From assembly GCF_009765835.1 (NCBI RefSeq), contig NZ_LMUS01000006.1, positions 1,694,438-1,758,437 of the forward strand: a stretch of 64,000 nucleotides of DNA, read 5' to 3'. The DNA comes from Granulicella sp. L56. GTDB taxonomy: Bacteria > Acidobacteriota > Terriglobia > Terriglobales > Acidobacteriaceae. The position numbers and the translations under genes were made by a program. The notes under the pieces are model-generated. The model worked only from the letters and a program-made list of their open reading frames with translations, was not told the DNA's origin and searched no databases. This document shows positions 42,275 through 52,245 of this stretch, in pieces (the stretch's first letter is position 1; every line of letters begins with the position of its first letter).

Positions 42275-45200
42275 TTAGAAGGTGAAGCGCAGAGCAAACT
42301 GCACCTCGCGCTCGGTGAAGTCGCGTGTCGCGTTCACCACGCCAAAGCCGCCGCTGCTGCTGGGCGCATCGCTGATGTTGCCATCAGGACTGGTGAACTG
42401 CGGCGTATTGGTCAGGTTGAATGCCTCGGCACGGAACTGCCCCAGAACGCGCTCGGTCACGTTGAAGTTCTTGAACGCGGAGACGTTCAGCGACTTGTGT
42501 CCGGGCCCGTAGAACTGGTACGGCTCCACCGTTCCTGGCCGGTAGTAGACGCCTGCCGTATTCACAGGAGGCGCTACAAAAGCTGCGGGGTTGATGTACT
42601 GGAAGCCATGCGCAAAGTTGATGCGCTGGCCAACGTTGGGCGTACCGACGAGGTCGGGACGGTTGCCCGGCGAGATCGATCCGCTGGGCGCGTTGACGCT
42701 TAGATAGATCGGCGTACCCGTGCCGAGGCTCACGAGCGGATTGATCTGCCATCCGCCGATGAGGTAGTTCAGCGCGGGGTTGACCTTGCTTCCGAACATC
42801 TTGCCACGGCCAAACGGCAGCTCGTAGAGCGCGGACGCCGTGAAGGAGTGCCGCTGATCGTTGACGGAGTTGCCGCGATTGAGGTCGAGGCGCGGCCCGC
42901 TGGCGTCGATGAAGACGTTCGAGGTCGTCGTCTCCGACGGGCTGCCCGCGGAGTTATCGATGGCGTGCGACCAGGTGTAGGCGACCGTGAACTGCAGGCC
43001 GTTCTGCAGGCGGCGATTCACTCGCGTCTGCAGACCGTTGTAGTGGGCGGTGCTGCCGTCGGCGTTCAGCGTGACGTTCAAGCCCTGCGGCTGAAAGAAC
43101 TTCGCGCCGGTACCGAGCTGGTTGTTGGTGTAGTTGATGGCGTTGGCAAGATGGTCCGACTTGGTGCCGACGTAGGCGATATCCATCACTGTGTTGGAAT
43201 CGAGCTGCTGCTCCACCTGCATGTTCCACTCCTGAATCATGGAGGTGGGATTGTTCTTCGGATAGGAGATGACATTGGCGTTGGTGGGTGCGGCCTCGTT
43301 GATGTTGACGATTTGCTCGGGCAGCGCCGTGGTGGCATCGAGGCTGTTGTTGTCGCAGACGCTCGCGTCGTTGATGCAGTTGGACGCAGGCGGCAGGTTG
43401 GCGGTGTTCTGCCCGGTGAAGGTGATGCGATAGCCGTTCTGTGCGTTATAGGTGGAAGTGCCGTTGAACTCGGGGTTGTTGCTCAGCTCGTTGCCGACGC
43501 CGCCGCGGTCGAGGAAGTAGAAGATGCCATAGCCGCCGCGAACGACCGTGCGCCCGTTGTTGCCCACGTCATAGGCAAAGCCGAGACGCGGTGCGAAGTT
43601 GTTGAAGTTGGTGTTGACCAGGCTGCGCGAGTTGCCGTTGACTCCGGCACGCAGCAACTGACCGCTTGCTATGTCAAAGTTCGATTGCAGGTTGTGCGTC
43701 TCGTACGGGTGAGTGTAGAGGTCGTAGCGAACGCCGAGGTTCAGCACAAGCTTGCTGCTGATCTTCCAGTCGTCCTGGGCGAAGTAGCCGGTCTCGTAGC
43801 TGGCGGTGTGGAAGTATGAGCTTGAGTTCGAGATTGAATACGAGTTGACAAATCCTGCGAGCAGATCGGTCACTTCGTAGCCGGTGAACTCGCCGGTGCC
43901 GGGGCCGATGTCGAAGAAGCCCTTGGCGTCGTTGCCCTGGAAGAAGTCGACCTCGCGCTTCATGACGCTGCCGCCAAAGCGGAAGTTGTGTCTTCCATGC
44001 GCCCACGAGAGCGTGTCGAGATACTGAAACGACTTCTGCGGAACTTCATACGGGCCACCGTCGCCGGTGTAGCTGATCTCGGAGTTGAAGCCGCCGATCA
44101 GAGCGCCGCCACCGAGAAGCGCGTTGCGGTTCGCGTTCTGGATGCCGAGGTTTTGCGAGAAGGGCACGCCTTCAAACGGATTGATGTAGCCGAAGAAGGG
44201 GCGCGAGTAGCCGAAGCGGAAGTCGTTGACGATGTTGGCGGTGAAGGTGTGGGTGTAACCGGCGGCCATGCCACGCGGATGGGTGATGTTATTTCCCGAC
44301 GCGAAGCCTGAAGGCACGCCGGCCACGCTGACGGTCTTGTCATACTCGTCCTGGCCATAGCTGTAGCGGGCGAAGAGAAGGTTCTTCGCGCTCAGCGTGT
44401 AGTCGAGGCGAACGTCGAAGTCGTTGAAGTGGCGAATGTCATCCTGCACATTGGTGTAGTTGTTCTCGATGTTGTTGTTCGCATTGGGCAGCGGAAACGC
44501 ATTGAGATAGGCGAGACCGGCCTTGTTGATGCGGCCCGGATCAATCACGTTGGGCTGGCCGTTGTAGTTCCACTGCTTGCAGGTGGTGGGGTCGTAGATC
44601 GCGCCGACAACCTTGGTGACTCCGGTGCAGGCGGTGTAGCCGGGTCCATTAACCGGCAGCGTGGTGAAGTCGGTCGACTGCGTAAGCAGCTCGGAGAAGT
44701 CGCCGGTGCGCATCTTTGCCGTGGGTACGGTGTTGGTGGCGACGCCCAGCGGACGATCCTGCCGCAGGCCCTGATAGTCGCCGAAGAGGAAGAGGCGGTC
44801 CTTAAGAATAGGCAGTCCCAGCGTAGCGCCGAACTGGTTCCGCTTGAAGGACGACTTCGGCGTGGTGGGTGAGAAGTAGTTGGGGTTGGCGTCGAAGACG
44901 CTGTTGCGGATGAAGTCGAACACCGAGCCGTGAATGCTGTTGGTGCCGGACTTGAGCGAGGTCTGGATGACGGCGCCGCCCGCGCGGCCAAACTCCGCCG
45001 GGGCCACGCTGGTGTTGATGCGGAACTCTTCCATCGCCTCGACCGGCGGGAAGAAGTTGATGGTGTTGACCAGCGACTCGTTGTTGTCGACGCCATCGAG
45101 GATGAAGTTATTGGCCTGCGGGCGAAGTCCGTTGACCACGAGTGCTGCGCCGCCGGTCTCGCCGTTGCGGAAGGTCTCGGAGTTGCCGCCGACTCCGCTG

Positions 45201-45742
45201 GCCGCGCTACCGTAGGCTCCTTGGGTGACACCAGGAGAGAGCAGGGCGAGCTGCGCGAAGTTGCGTCCGTTCAGGGGCAGTTCAGAGAGCTGGCGTCCCT
45301 GTACGACCATGCCGGTCGAGGAGGTCTCGGTGTCCACCAGCGGGGCCGCGCTTGAGACTTCGACCGTGGTGGTGGCCGCGCCGACGGCCATCCTGAAGTT
45401 GAGCGCCTGCACCTGCGAGACCGTCAACTGGAAGTTCACGGTCTGGGCCGCGAAGCCATTGGCGGCAGCCGAAGCCTGGTAGCTGCCGCGGGGGAGGACG
45501 GGAATGCTGAAGATGCCCGACGGGTCAGAGGTCGCCTTGTAGACCGCTCCGGTTGCTGTGTTGGTCACCGTCACTACGGCTGCGGGGATGACGGCGTTCT
45601 CCTGATCGGTGACGGTACCTTCGACGCGGCCGGTATCGGTCTGCGCCTTCATCACGCTGGCCATCCCAAATATCAGGCCAACCGCCAGAAGTGTCTTCGA
45701 GAGCTTTCCTGCCATCGAGCTTGAATTGAAAATTCGCTTCAT
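42275..45742 (-). CDS. TonB-dependent receptor, Oar type (alpha-glucan locus)
   Basis: This 1155-residue outer-membrane protein has a leader (LAVGLIFGMASVMKAQ), a carboxypeptidase-regulatory-like domain (GRVEGTVTDQENAVIPAAVV, TSDPSGIFSIPVLPRGSY), plug motifs (GRQLSELPLNGRNFAQLALL and VVNGLRPQANNFILDGVDNN) and a barrel ending FTEREVQFALRFTF. GGGAGG precedes ATG 45742; the ORF start at 45754 is not used. It is flanked by GH13 downstream and a divergent membrane-bound regulator upstream (249 bases away), as in glycan-uptake loci. Transport of malto-oligosaccharides is inferred from neighbours only. Confidence 0.93.
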   Translation of the reverse strand: MKRIFNSSSMAGKLSKTLLAVGLIFGMASVMKAQTDTGRVEGTVTDQENAVIPAAVVTVTNTATGAVYKATSDPSGIFSIPVLPRGSYQASAAANGFAAQTVNFQLTVSQVQALNFRMAVGAATTTVEVSSAAPLVDTETSSTGMVVQGRQLSELPLNGRNFAQLALLSPGVTQGAYGSAASGVGGNSETFRNGETGGAALVVNGLRPQANNFILDGVDNNESLVNTINFFPPVEAMEEFRINTSVAPAEFGRAGGAVIQTSLKSGTNSIHGSVFDFIRNSVFDANPNYFSPTTPKSSFKRNQFGATLGLPILKDRLFLFGDYQGLRQDRPLGVATNTVPTAKMRTGDFSELLTQSTDFTTLPVNGPGYTACTGVTKVVGAIYDPTTCKQWNYNGQPNVIDPGRINKAGLAYLNAFPLPNANNNIENNYTNVQDDIRHFNDFDVRLDYTLSAKNLLFARYSYGQDEYDKTVSVAGVPSGFASGNNITHPRGMAAGYTHTFTANIVNDFRFGYSRPFFGYINPFEGVPFSQNLGIQNANRNALLGGGALIGGFNSEISYTGDGGPYEVPQKSFQYLDTLSWAHGRHNFRFGGSVMKREVDFFQGNDAKGFFDIGPGTGEFTGYEVTDLLAGFVNSYSISNSSSYFHTASYETGYFAQDDWKISSKLVLNLGVRYDLYTHPYETHNLQSNFDIASGQLLRAGVNGNSRSLVNTNFNNFAPRLGFAYDVGNNGRTVVRGGYGIFYFLDRGGVGNELSNNPEFNGTSTYNAQNGYRITFTGQNTANLPPASNCINDASVCDNNSLDATTALPEQIVNINEAAPTNANVISYPKNNPTSMIQEWNMQVEQQLDSNTVMDIAYVGTKSDHLANAINYTNNQLGTGAKFFQPQGLNVTLNADGSTAHYNGLQTRVNRRLQNGLQFTVAYTWSHAIDNSAGSPSETTTSNVFIDASGPRLDLNRGNSVNDQRHSFTASALYELPFGRGKMFGSKVNPALNYLIGGWQINPLVSLGTGTPIYLSVNAPSGSISPGNRPDLVGTPNVGQRINFAHGFQYINPAAFVAPPVNTAGVYYRPGTVEPYQFYGPGHKSLNVSAFKNFNVTERVLGQFRAEAFNLTNTPQFTSPDGNISDAPSSSGGFGVVNATRDFTEREVQFALRFTF

Positions 45743-45990
45743 ACTGCCTCCCAAATAGGTTCATCCCTCGCCTGTCTCTGTTGAGATCAGGCTGCAGTCC
45801 GAGCTGCGGGGAGAACCATCGTCGGTTCGAAGCGATCACCGCAATGCTCCTCTCCCCATTTTTCGCTCAATTCTTTGTCCTCCAACAAACGCCTTCATTT
45901 CATGAACATAACTTGGCCTCATCAACTCCTTCGCCGTCAGGACGAGGCTTGTGACGACGTGGTAAATTCGTCCCAAGAGGTATTGGGCCG

Positions 45991-48165
45991 ATGGTTCCGT
46001 CAATCGAGAGTCCGTCCAGAGTTACCTTTGGGCTCTTCGAGGCCGATCTGCAGACCGGCGAGCTGTGGAAGGCTGGCAAGCGGATCAAGATCCAGAGCCA
46101 GCCCTTCAAAGTGCTCTCCGCGCTGCTCGAACATCCCGGCGAGGTCGTCTCCCGCGAAGACCTGCAACTGCGTCTCTGGGGTAAAGACACCATCGTCGAC
46201 TTCGAGCACTCGCTCGGCACCGCGATCAATAAGATCCGCGAAGCGCTCGGCGACGCCGCCGAAAATCCTCGCTTCATCGAGACGCTGGCTCGACGGGGCT
46301 ATCGCTTCATCGCTCCGGTCAGCTATTCGGCGGCGGTCACTGCGTTGGCGAACCCGGCCGTGCTGGCTCCGTCCACGTCCGTAGAGCTGCAAGGCGTCTC
46401 CTTCGCCACGCCGGTGAAAGGCCAACATCCCCGATTGCGCAGCGTGCTCTATATAGTTGCGGGAGCAGCCGCGCTTGCCGCTGCCGTGGGCATAGGCATC
46501 TTCATCGGCAGCTCTCACGGCTCCATCACTCCGGCGCGGATCACGCAGATCACGCACAACGGCCGCATCGCCCCCGGCGCTCCCTCGATGGAGAGCCTGC
46601 CCGCCACCGCGACCGACGGCGTTCACATCTTCTCTTCGGTGATCGAAAATGGCCGCGCCGTGCTGTCGCAGGTCTCGATTGCGAATGGCGATGTGCTTCC
46701 GCTCTCCATCCCCAGCGATATCCCGGCTCCCTCGATGGGCGACCTCTCGCCCGATGGATCCCGGCTGCTGCTGCGCAACCATCTCTCGCCCGAGTCCGAA
46801 CAGCCGCTGTGGGTCGTACCCGTCGATGGCGGCAGCGCGCTGCGCGTGGCCAACATTCTGGCCCACGATGCGACGTGGATGCCCGACGGCGACGGCATCC
46901 TCTACGCCGCTGGCAACCAGCTCTTTGTGACGCATCTTAAAGATGGGGTCTCGACTGTTCTTGCTACGCTACCAGGACGCGCCTTCTGGCTGCGCTGGTC
47001 GCCCGACCATAAGCTGCTGCACTTCACCATCATCGATCCTCTGGAGCACACGACATCGTTGTGGGAGCTTGCCGCCGGAGGCCACATCGCGCAGCCGATG
47101 CTGCCAAAGTGGAGCAGTCCGGCCTCCGACTGCTGCGGCACCTGGACTGCCGACGGCAAATACTTTGTCTTTCAGTCTGCGCACGACGGCAGCGACGACC
47201 TGTGGCGGCTGAACGGCAAATCCACCTCCAACCCGGTAAAGATCACCAACGGCCCGCTGCGTTACGAGGCTCCGCTGGCAGCGCGCAACGGGCATCGCAT
47301 CTTCTTTCTTGGCCTCGATACACAGTCCGAGCTGCTGCGCTATGCCGCGGACCGCAAGGAGTTCGTGCCCGAGAGCAACTTCCTTTCGTTGGCTAATCGC
47401 GTGGACTTCTCGCGTGATCATCAATGGGTCGCATGGACCGATGCGCAGGGCCGCTTGTGGCGCGCCCGCACCGATGGCACGGAAGAGTTGCAGCTTACAC
47501 CCGACGCCATGCAGGTCTTTCTCGCCCACTGGTCGCCGGACGGCAAGCAGCTTGCGCTGATGGCGCGTGAGCCGGGCAAGGCATGGCATCTCTACTCCGT
47601 GCCTGCCGACGGTGGCAGCCCGCAGCTTCTGCTGAAGGAAGAACGCAACGCCGCCGATCCCGGCTGGTCGCCCGATGGCAACTCGCTGGTCTTTGGCCGC
47701 GTGCCCGACCTGATGGGCAAGGAGAGCGGCCCCCGCGCCATCCAGCTTCTCGACCTTCGCACCCATGCCGTCACCATGCTGCCGGGGTCGGAGGGCCTGT
47801 TCAGTCCGCGCTGGTCGCCCGACGGCCGCTTCATCGCCGCCATCTCGTTCGATCAGCGCAAGCTGATGCTCTATGACGTTGCCGCGAAGACGTGGCGGCT
47901 GCTCACCGAGACCAGCGCCGCCGATCCGGTGTGGAGCGCCACCAGCGACGCTATCTATATCCATGCCTTCATGGCTCCCACCCAGCCCATCTATCGCGTC
48001 GAGGTGCCCAGCGGCAAGCTCGACGAGGTCGCCAACCTGGCCAGCTTCCACAGCGGCGAGGCGGCGGACTACTTCTTCTGCGGCATCACGCCGGATAACG
48101 TCCCGTTGGTGCGCGCACGCTCGTCCACGGGCAACCTGTACTCGCTCGATCTGGACGCGAAATAG
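45991..48165 (+). CDS. membrane wHTH regulator with TolB-like propeller (CadC-type)
   Basis: This 724-residue protein joins an OmpR/CadC winged helix (about 8-110: TFGLFEADLQTGELWKAGKR, then HPGEVVSREDLQLRLWG and FIETLARRGYRFIAP) to a single membrane segment (about 150-172, SVLYIVAGAAALAAAVGIGI) and a long extracytoplasmic beta-propeller with TolB/WD-type repeats (DLSPDGSRLLLRNH, RWSPDHKLLHF, HWSPDGKQLALMA, GWSPDGNSLVFGR, RWSPDGRFIAAIS). The layout suggests direct sensing outside and DNA binding inside. It is divergent from the TonB receptor and precedes the GH31 gene, so it probably regulates this locus. Confidence 0.9.
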   Translation: MVPSIESPSRVTFGLFEADLQTGELWKAGKRIKIQSQPFKVLSALLEHPGEVVSREDLQLRLWGKDTIVDFEHSLGTAINKIREALGDAAENPRFIETLARRGYRFIAPVSYSAAVTALANPAVLAPSTSVELQGVSFATPVKGQHPRLRSVLYIVAGAAALAAAVGIGIFIGSSHGSITPARITQITHNGRIAPGAPSMESLPATATDGVHIFSSVIENGRAVLSQVSIANGDVLPLSIPSDIPAPSMGDLSPDGSRLLLRNHLSPESEQPLWVVPVDGGSALRVANILAHDATWMPDGDGILYAAGNQLFVTHLKDGVSTVLATLPGRAFWLRWSPDHKLLHFTIIDPLEHTTSLWELAAGGHIAQPMLPKWSSPASDCCGTWTADGKYFVFQSAHDGSDDLWRLNGKSTSNPVKITNGPLRYEAPLAARNGHRIFFLGLDTQSELLRYAADRKEFVPESNFLSLANRVDFSRDHQWVAWTDAQGRLWRARTDGTEELQLTPDAMQVFLAHWSPDGKQLALMAREPGKAWHLYSVPADGGSPQLLLKEERNAADPGWSPDGNSLVFGRVPDLMGKESGPRAIQLLDLRTHAVTMLPGSEGLFSPRWSPDGRFIAAISFDQRKLMLYDVAAKTWRLLTETSAADPVWSATSDAIYIHAFMAPTQPIYRVEVPSGKLDEVANLASFHSGEAADYFFCGITPDNVPLVRARSSTGNLYSLDLDAK

Positions 48166-48241
48166 TGCCCGGCCTGCGCGGGGACGATTCAAACGAAACG
48201 CTATATAGTTCATTCGCAGCATCTTATGGGTTGATCGAGAA

Positions 48242-50809
48242 ATGATGGAGAGAGTACCACTCTTGCATTGCGACAATCACCGCCGATGCGGTTCCCTGTC
48301 TCTCATGAGCCTGCATTCTACGAGCTTCGCCCGCCTGCGCCTTTTGCTGTCTCTCGCACTCATCGCCTTCAGCCCATGCGCCTTTGCCCAGACTGCCGCC
48401 ACGCCGAGTCTTCAGGTCGAGCCGCTGCCGAACGGCATCCGCGTCTCGAGCGGTGGCACCATTTTGCAGATCACCGCCCTACGCGACGACGTGCTCCGCG
48501 TCCGCGAGAGCCACGACGCTCCGTTGCCCGAGGACGCATCATGGGCTGTCCTCCCCGCTGCGCGAACCGCCTCGGTCGCGGTGACGCCTGAGAGCGACGG
48601 CTTCCAGACCAGCGAGCTTCGCATCAGCATCAGCCCCGATCTCCGCATCACCGTCAGCGACCTGGCCGGAAAAATTCTCCAGAGCGACAGCCGCCCCGCC
48701 GAGTGGCACGGCACCGCCTTCCACGTCTACAAGCAGAAGTATGGAGACTCGCACTTCTTCGGCCTCGGCGACAAGCCCGGCCCACTCGACCGCGCCGGCG
48801 AGTCCTTTACCATGTGGAACACCGACTCCTTCGGCTGGCAGGAGTCCACCGACCCCATCTATAAGAGCATCCCCTACTTCATCGACGACCGCGAAGGCCG
48901 CGCGCTCGGCGTCCTGTTCGACAACACCTGGCGCACCTTCTTCGACTTCGGCAAAGAGGTGCCCGATCAATACTCCTTCGGCGCTCCCGATGGCCCACTG
49001 GACTACTACCTGATGTACGGCCCCGCTCCCAAACAGGTGGTCGAAACCTACGCGTGGCTCACCGGACCCACGCCGCTGCCGCCGATGTGGACGCTCGGTT
49101 TCCAGCAGTCGCGCTACAGCTACTATCCGCAGTCGCAGGTCATGGAGATCGCCGACCGCCTGCGCAAAGACCGCATCCCCGCCGACGCCATCTATCTCGA
49201 CATCGACTTTCAGGACCACAACCGTCCCTTCACCGTGGACAAGCAACGTTTCCCACACTTTGCACAGATGATCCACGAGCTTGCAGAGAAGAACTTCCAT
49301 GTCGTCGCGATCACCGACCTGCACATCGCGAAGCTGCCCAATGCGGGCTACGCCCCGTATGACTCCGGCACCGCGGGCGATCACTTCGTGAAGAACACAG
49401 ACGGCACCGTCTACACCGGTATCGTGTGGCCGGGTCCGTCGGTCTTTCCCGACTTCACGCGCGAGATCACGCGGCAGTGGTGGGGCACGCTCTACAAAGG
49501 CTTCGTCGATGAAGGCGTCTCCGGCTTCTGGAACGACATGAACGAGCCCGCCGTCTTCACCTACCCCTCGAAGACCATGCCCGACGACGTGCAGCATCGC
49601 ATCGCCGAGCCCGGCTTTGCGCCGCGCACGGCGATTCATCTGGAGATCCACAACGTCTACGGCATGGAGAACTCGCGCGGCACGCACGACGGTCTGATCG
49701 CGCTGCGTCCTAACGAGCGTCCCTTCGTGCTGACGCGTGCGAGCTACGCCGGTGGCCAGCGCTACGCGGCGACGTGGACCGGCGACAACAGTTCCACGTG
49801 GAACCACCTGCGCATGACCGTGCCGCAGATTCTGAACCTCGGACTCAGTGGCTTCGCGATGTCGGGCGCCGACGTGGGCGGCTTTGCCGGATCGCCTTCG
49901 CCTGACCTGCTCACGCGCTGGCTCCAGCTCGCGGCCTTCCAGCCTATAGACCGCGACCATGCCGCCAAAGGCACGCGACCGCACGAGCCATGGGTCGATG
50001 GGCCGATGCACGAAGATATTCGCCGCCGCTTTATTAATGAGCGCTATCGCCTGATGCCCTACCTCTACACCGTCGCCGAAGAGATGTCGCGCACCGGCCT
50101 GCCCATCGACCGTCCGCTGTTCCTCGAATTTCCTCATGCCACCGCCGATGGTCATCCCATCGACCTCGACGCAGGCAACGAGTTTCTGCTCGGCCCCGAC
50201 CTGCTGATCGCGCCTGCACCTTCGCCCGACGAGGTCGCGCAGTACGAAGTCAATCTGCCCCCCGGTATCTGGTACGACTACTGGAGCGGCCAGCGCCTCG
50301 ACCGCCGCGCACAGACTGTCGCGCGCGATCTCGAACAGCGCGATGCTGCCCAACCCAACAAGCCGCTGCTCATCACGCCGAAGCTGGCCGAGCTGCCGGT
50401 CTATGTTCGCGAAGGAACGATCCTGCCCATCGCTCCTCTGACGCAGAGCACCTCGGAGAAGCCAACTGGGCCGCTCACGCTGCGTGTCTACGCAGGCGAA
50501 GACTGCCACGGCGACATCTATCTCGATGACGGCAAGACCTTCGACTATCGCTCGGGCCAGTTCTTCCGCCAGCACTTCACCTGCGCGGTCACCGCCGATC
50601 ATCATCTCGTCGTGCACATCGCAGCATCCGAGGGCAGCTTCGTTCCGTGGTGGAGCCAGCTCCGCATCGAGGCTATGGGCTGGTCTCCTGTGGCGAAAGA
50701 GCTGGCGTCACCCACTGTGAAGTTGCCGCTGCGGCAGGTTGGTAACGCATGGACGGCCACTGTTGCGGCACCACACAGAGCGGCGGCTATGGATCTTACG
50801 CTTGAGTAG
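48242..50809 (+). CDS. secreted GH31 alpha-glucosidase
   Basis: This 855-residue protein has a signal peptide beginning near residue 22 (LRLLLSLALIAFSPCAFAQ), so a start at ATG 48305 is also likely (834 residues). GH31 motifs are present: PPMWTLGFQQSRYSYYPQSQ, AIYLDIDFQDHNRPF, the nucleophile in GFWNDMNEPAVF, the acid/base region RYAATWTGDNSSTWNHL, and GFAMSGADVGGFAGSP. A C-terminal beta part (about 680-855) includes a DUF5110-like segment (GEDCHGDIYLDDGKTFDYRS). It releases glucose from the ends of alpha-glucans. A family A repeat pair follows the stop. Confidence 0.93.
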   Translation: MMERVPLLHCDNHRRCGSLSLMSLHSTSFARLRLLLSLALIAFSPCAFAQTAATPSLQVEPLPNGIRVSSGGTILQITALRDDVLRVRESHDAPLPEDASWAVLPAARTASVAVTPESDGFQTSELRISISPDLRITVSDLAGKILQSDSRPAEWHGTAFHVYKQKYGDSHFFGLGDKPGPLDRAGESFTMWNTDSFGWQESTDPIYKSIPYFIDDREGRALGVLFDNTWRTFFDFGKEVPDQYSFGAPDGPLDYYLMYGPAPKQVVETYAWLTGPTPLPPMWTLGFQQSRYSYYPQSQVMEIADRLRKDRIPADAIYLDIDFQDHNRPFTVDKQRFPHFAQMIHELAEKNFHVVAITDLHIAKLPNAGYAPYDSGTAGDHFVKNTDGTVYTGIVWPGPSVFPDFTREITRQWWGTLYKGFVDEGVSGFWNDMNEPAVFTYPSKTMPDDVQHRIAEPGFAPRTAIHLEIHNVYGMENSRGTHDGLIALRPNERPFVLTRASYAGGQRYAATWTGDNSSTWNHLRMTVPQILNLGLSGFAMSGADVGGFAGSPSPDLLTRWLQLAAFQPIDRDHAAKGTRPHEPWVDGPMHEDIRRRFINERYRLMPYLYTVAEEMSRTGLPIDRPLFLEFPHATADGHPIDLDAGNEFLLGPDLLIAPAPSPDEVAQYEVNLPPGIWYDYWSGQRLDRRAQTVARDLEQRDAAQPNKPLLITPKLAELPVYVREGTILPIAPLTQSTSEKPTGPLTLRVYAGEDCHGDIYLDDGKTFDYRSGQFFRQHFTCAVTADHHLVVHIAASEGSFVPWWSQLRIEAMGWSPVAKELASPTVKLPLRQVGNAWTATVAAPHRAAAMDLTLE

Positions 50810-50840
50810 CTGGATGTGGAGAGTGCTGCGTGGATTGGGG

Positions 50841-50999
50841 AAATACAGGGGTCTCTCCACTGCGCTTCGCTCCGGTCGAGATGACGTGCTTTTGTGTGCT
50901 CCCTAATCGAGCCCAAACTAACTCAACCGAATCATAAACGCACGTCATCTCGACCGAAGGCGGCGTTTTTGCCGCCGTAGCGGAGAGACCCCTGTATTT
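50841..50999. repeat. family A repeat pair, convergent (A10 + A11)
   Basis: A plus copy (50841-50889) and an inverted copy (50941-50999) face each other across 51 bases. The minus copy has a GGCGGCGTTTTTGCCGCC centre, itself a hairpin. This fills the GH31-GH130 gap. Confidence 0.85.
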
Positions 51000-51040
51000 T
51001 GCTTTTAAAGAATGCGTATCGGTTCCACTATATTGATCCG

Positions 51041-52180
51041 ATGCCTCCCCAAAGAAAATTCGTCGCCATCAAGTCGCTCTCACAAATAGCCCGAGCCTCT
51101 GCGATGCTGGCCCTCTTTATGGCTCCCTGCGCCGCGTTGTGTCAGCAACCCTGGACCATCAGCCCGTTTCACCGGCCCGTCACGGCACCAGTCATCACGC
51201 CCAATCCGCAGTCGGTCTTCTCCGATCCGCTGCGGCAGCACCCTGTTCACTGGGAGGCGTCGAACACCTTCAACCCGGCGGCGGTCGTACGCAACGGAAA
51301 GATCTACGTGCTCTATCGCGCCGAAGACGATAGCGGCCCCAGGGTGATCGGCATGCACATCTCGCGGCTGGGGCTGGCTTCGAGCGACGACGGCATTCAC
51401 TTCGTTCGCAACGCCGAGCCAGTCTTCTATGCCGCGAACGATGCGCAGAAAGACCGCGAGTGGCCGGGCGGCGTCGAAGATCCGCGTGTGGTTGAGGCTC
51501 CCGACGGCAGCTACGTGCTGACCTACACGCAGTGGAACCGCAAGTCCACCAGCATCGGCATCGCCACCTCGAAGGACCTGATGCTCTGGACGAAGTATGG
51601 GCCTGTGTTTCCGCCGAGCGATCGTCCGGCATTTCACAGCTACAAGTCATCGGGCATCGTGACGCAGCTTGTGAACGGACGCCTGATCGCTGCGCGGATT
51701 CACGGCAAGTTCTGGATGTACTGGGGCGAGGTCGAAATTCATCTGGCCACGTCGCCTGACCTCATCCACTGGACTGCGCTCGAAGATGAGAAGGGCGATC
51801 CGGTGGTGCTGCTCAAGCGCCGAGAAGACCGCTTCGACAGCGGCTTTCCCGAGGTTGGCCCACCGGCGGTGCTGACACCGAAGGGCATCGTGCTTTTGTA
51901 CAACGGCAAAAATGGTACAGCGCATGGTGCAGCCGGGCTCGATCCCGGCGCGTACTCAGTTGGCGAAGCGCTGTTCTCTGCGGACGATCCGGCGAAGTTG
52001 CTCGAACGTACCGACGAACCGGTCTTCAAGCCCGAGATGCCCTTCGAGCGCAGCGGGCAGTATCCCACGGGAACGACGTTTGCCGAGGGGCTGGTCTTCT
52101 TCAAGGCGAAGTGGTTTCTCTACTACGGCTGCGCCGACTCTTTCGTCGGAGTCGCCGTTGCGGAACAGCCTGCTCGCTAA
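51041..52180 (+). CDS. GH130-like five-blade propeller enzyme with signal peptide
   Basis: This 379-residue protein shows GH130 motifs: NTFNPAAVVRNGKIYVLYRAED, GVEDPRVVEAPDGSYVLTYTQWN, then IATSKDLMLWTKYGPVF and the later GGVEDP Asp acid. The family holds mannoside phosphorylases, which are usually cytosolic; this one carries a leader (SLSQIARASAMLALFMAPCAALCQ), suggesting an exported hydrolase. ATG 51041 is used since the frame upstream is repeat-derived. Substrate would need testing: mannosides by family, but the neighbours suggest alpha-glucans. Confidence 0.85.
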   Translation: MPPQRKFVAIKSLSQIARASAMLALFMAPCAALCQQPWTISPFHRPVTAPVITPNPQSVFSDPLRQHPVHWEASNTFNPAAVVRNGKIYVLYRAEDDSGPRVIGMHISRLGLASSDDGIHFVRNAEPVFYAANDAQKDREWPGGVEDPRVVEAPDGSYVLTYTQWNRKSTSIGIATSKDLMLWTKYGPVFPPSDRPAFHSYKSSGIVTQLVNGRLIAARIHGKFWMYWGEVEIHLATSPDLIHWTALEDEKGDPVVLLKRREDRFDSGFPEVGPPAVLTPKGIVLLYNGKNGTAHGAAGLDPGAYSVGEALFSADDPAKLLERTDEPVFKPEMPFERSGQYPTGTTFAEGLVFFKAKWFLYYGCADSFVGVAVAEQPAR

Positions 52181-52245
52181 CCATGTGCGGCCTGCATGGC
52201 CTATCATTCTCATGACTTCCGAAGCCGCAGTTCAGGAGGAGACAG

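Noticed and set aside
48539..50617. 692-residue minus-strand ORF opposite the GH31 gene
   Set aside because: Antisense shadow of a high-GC gene; the GH31 motifs are on the plus strand.
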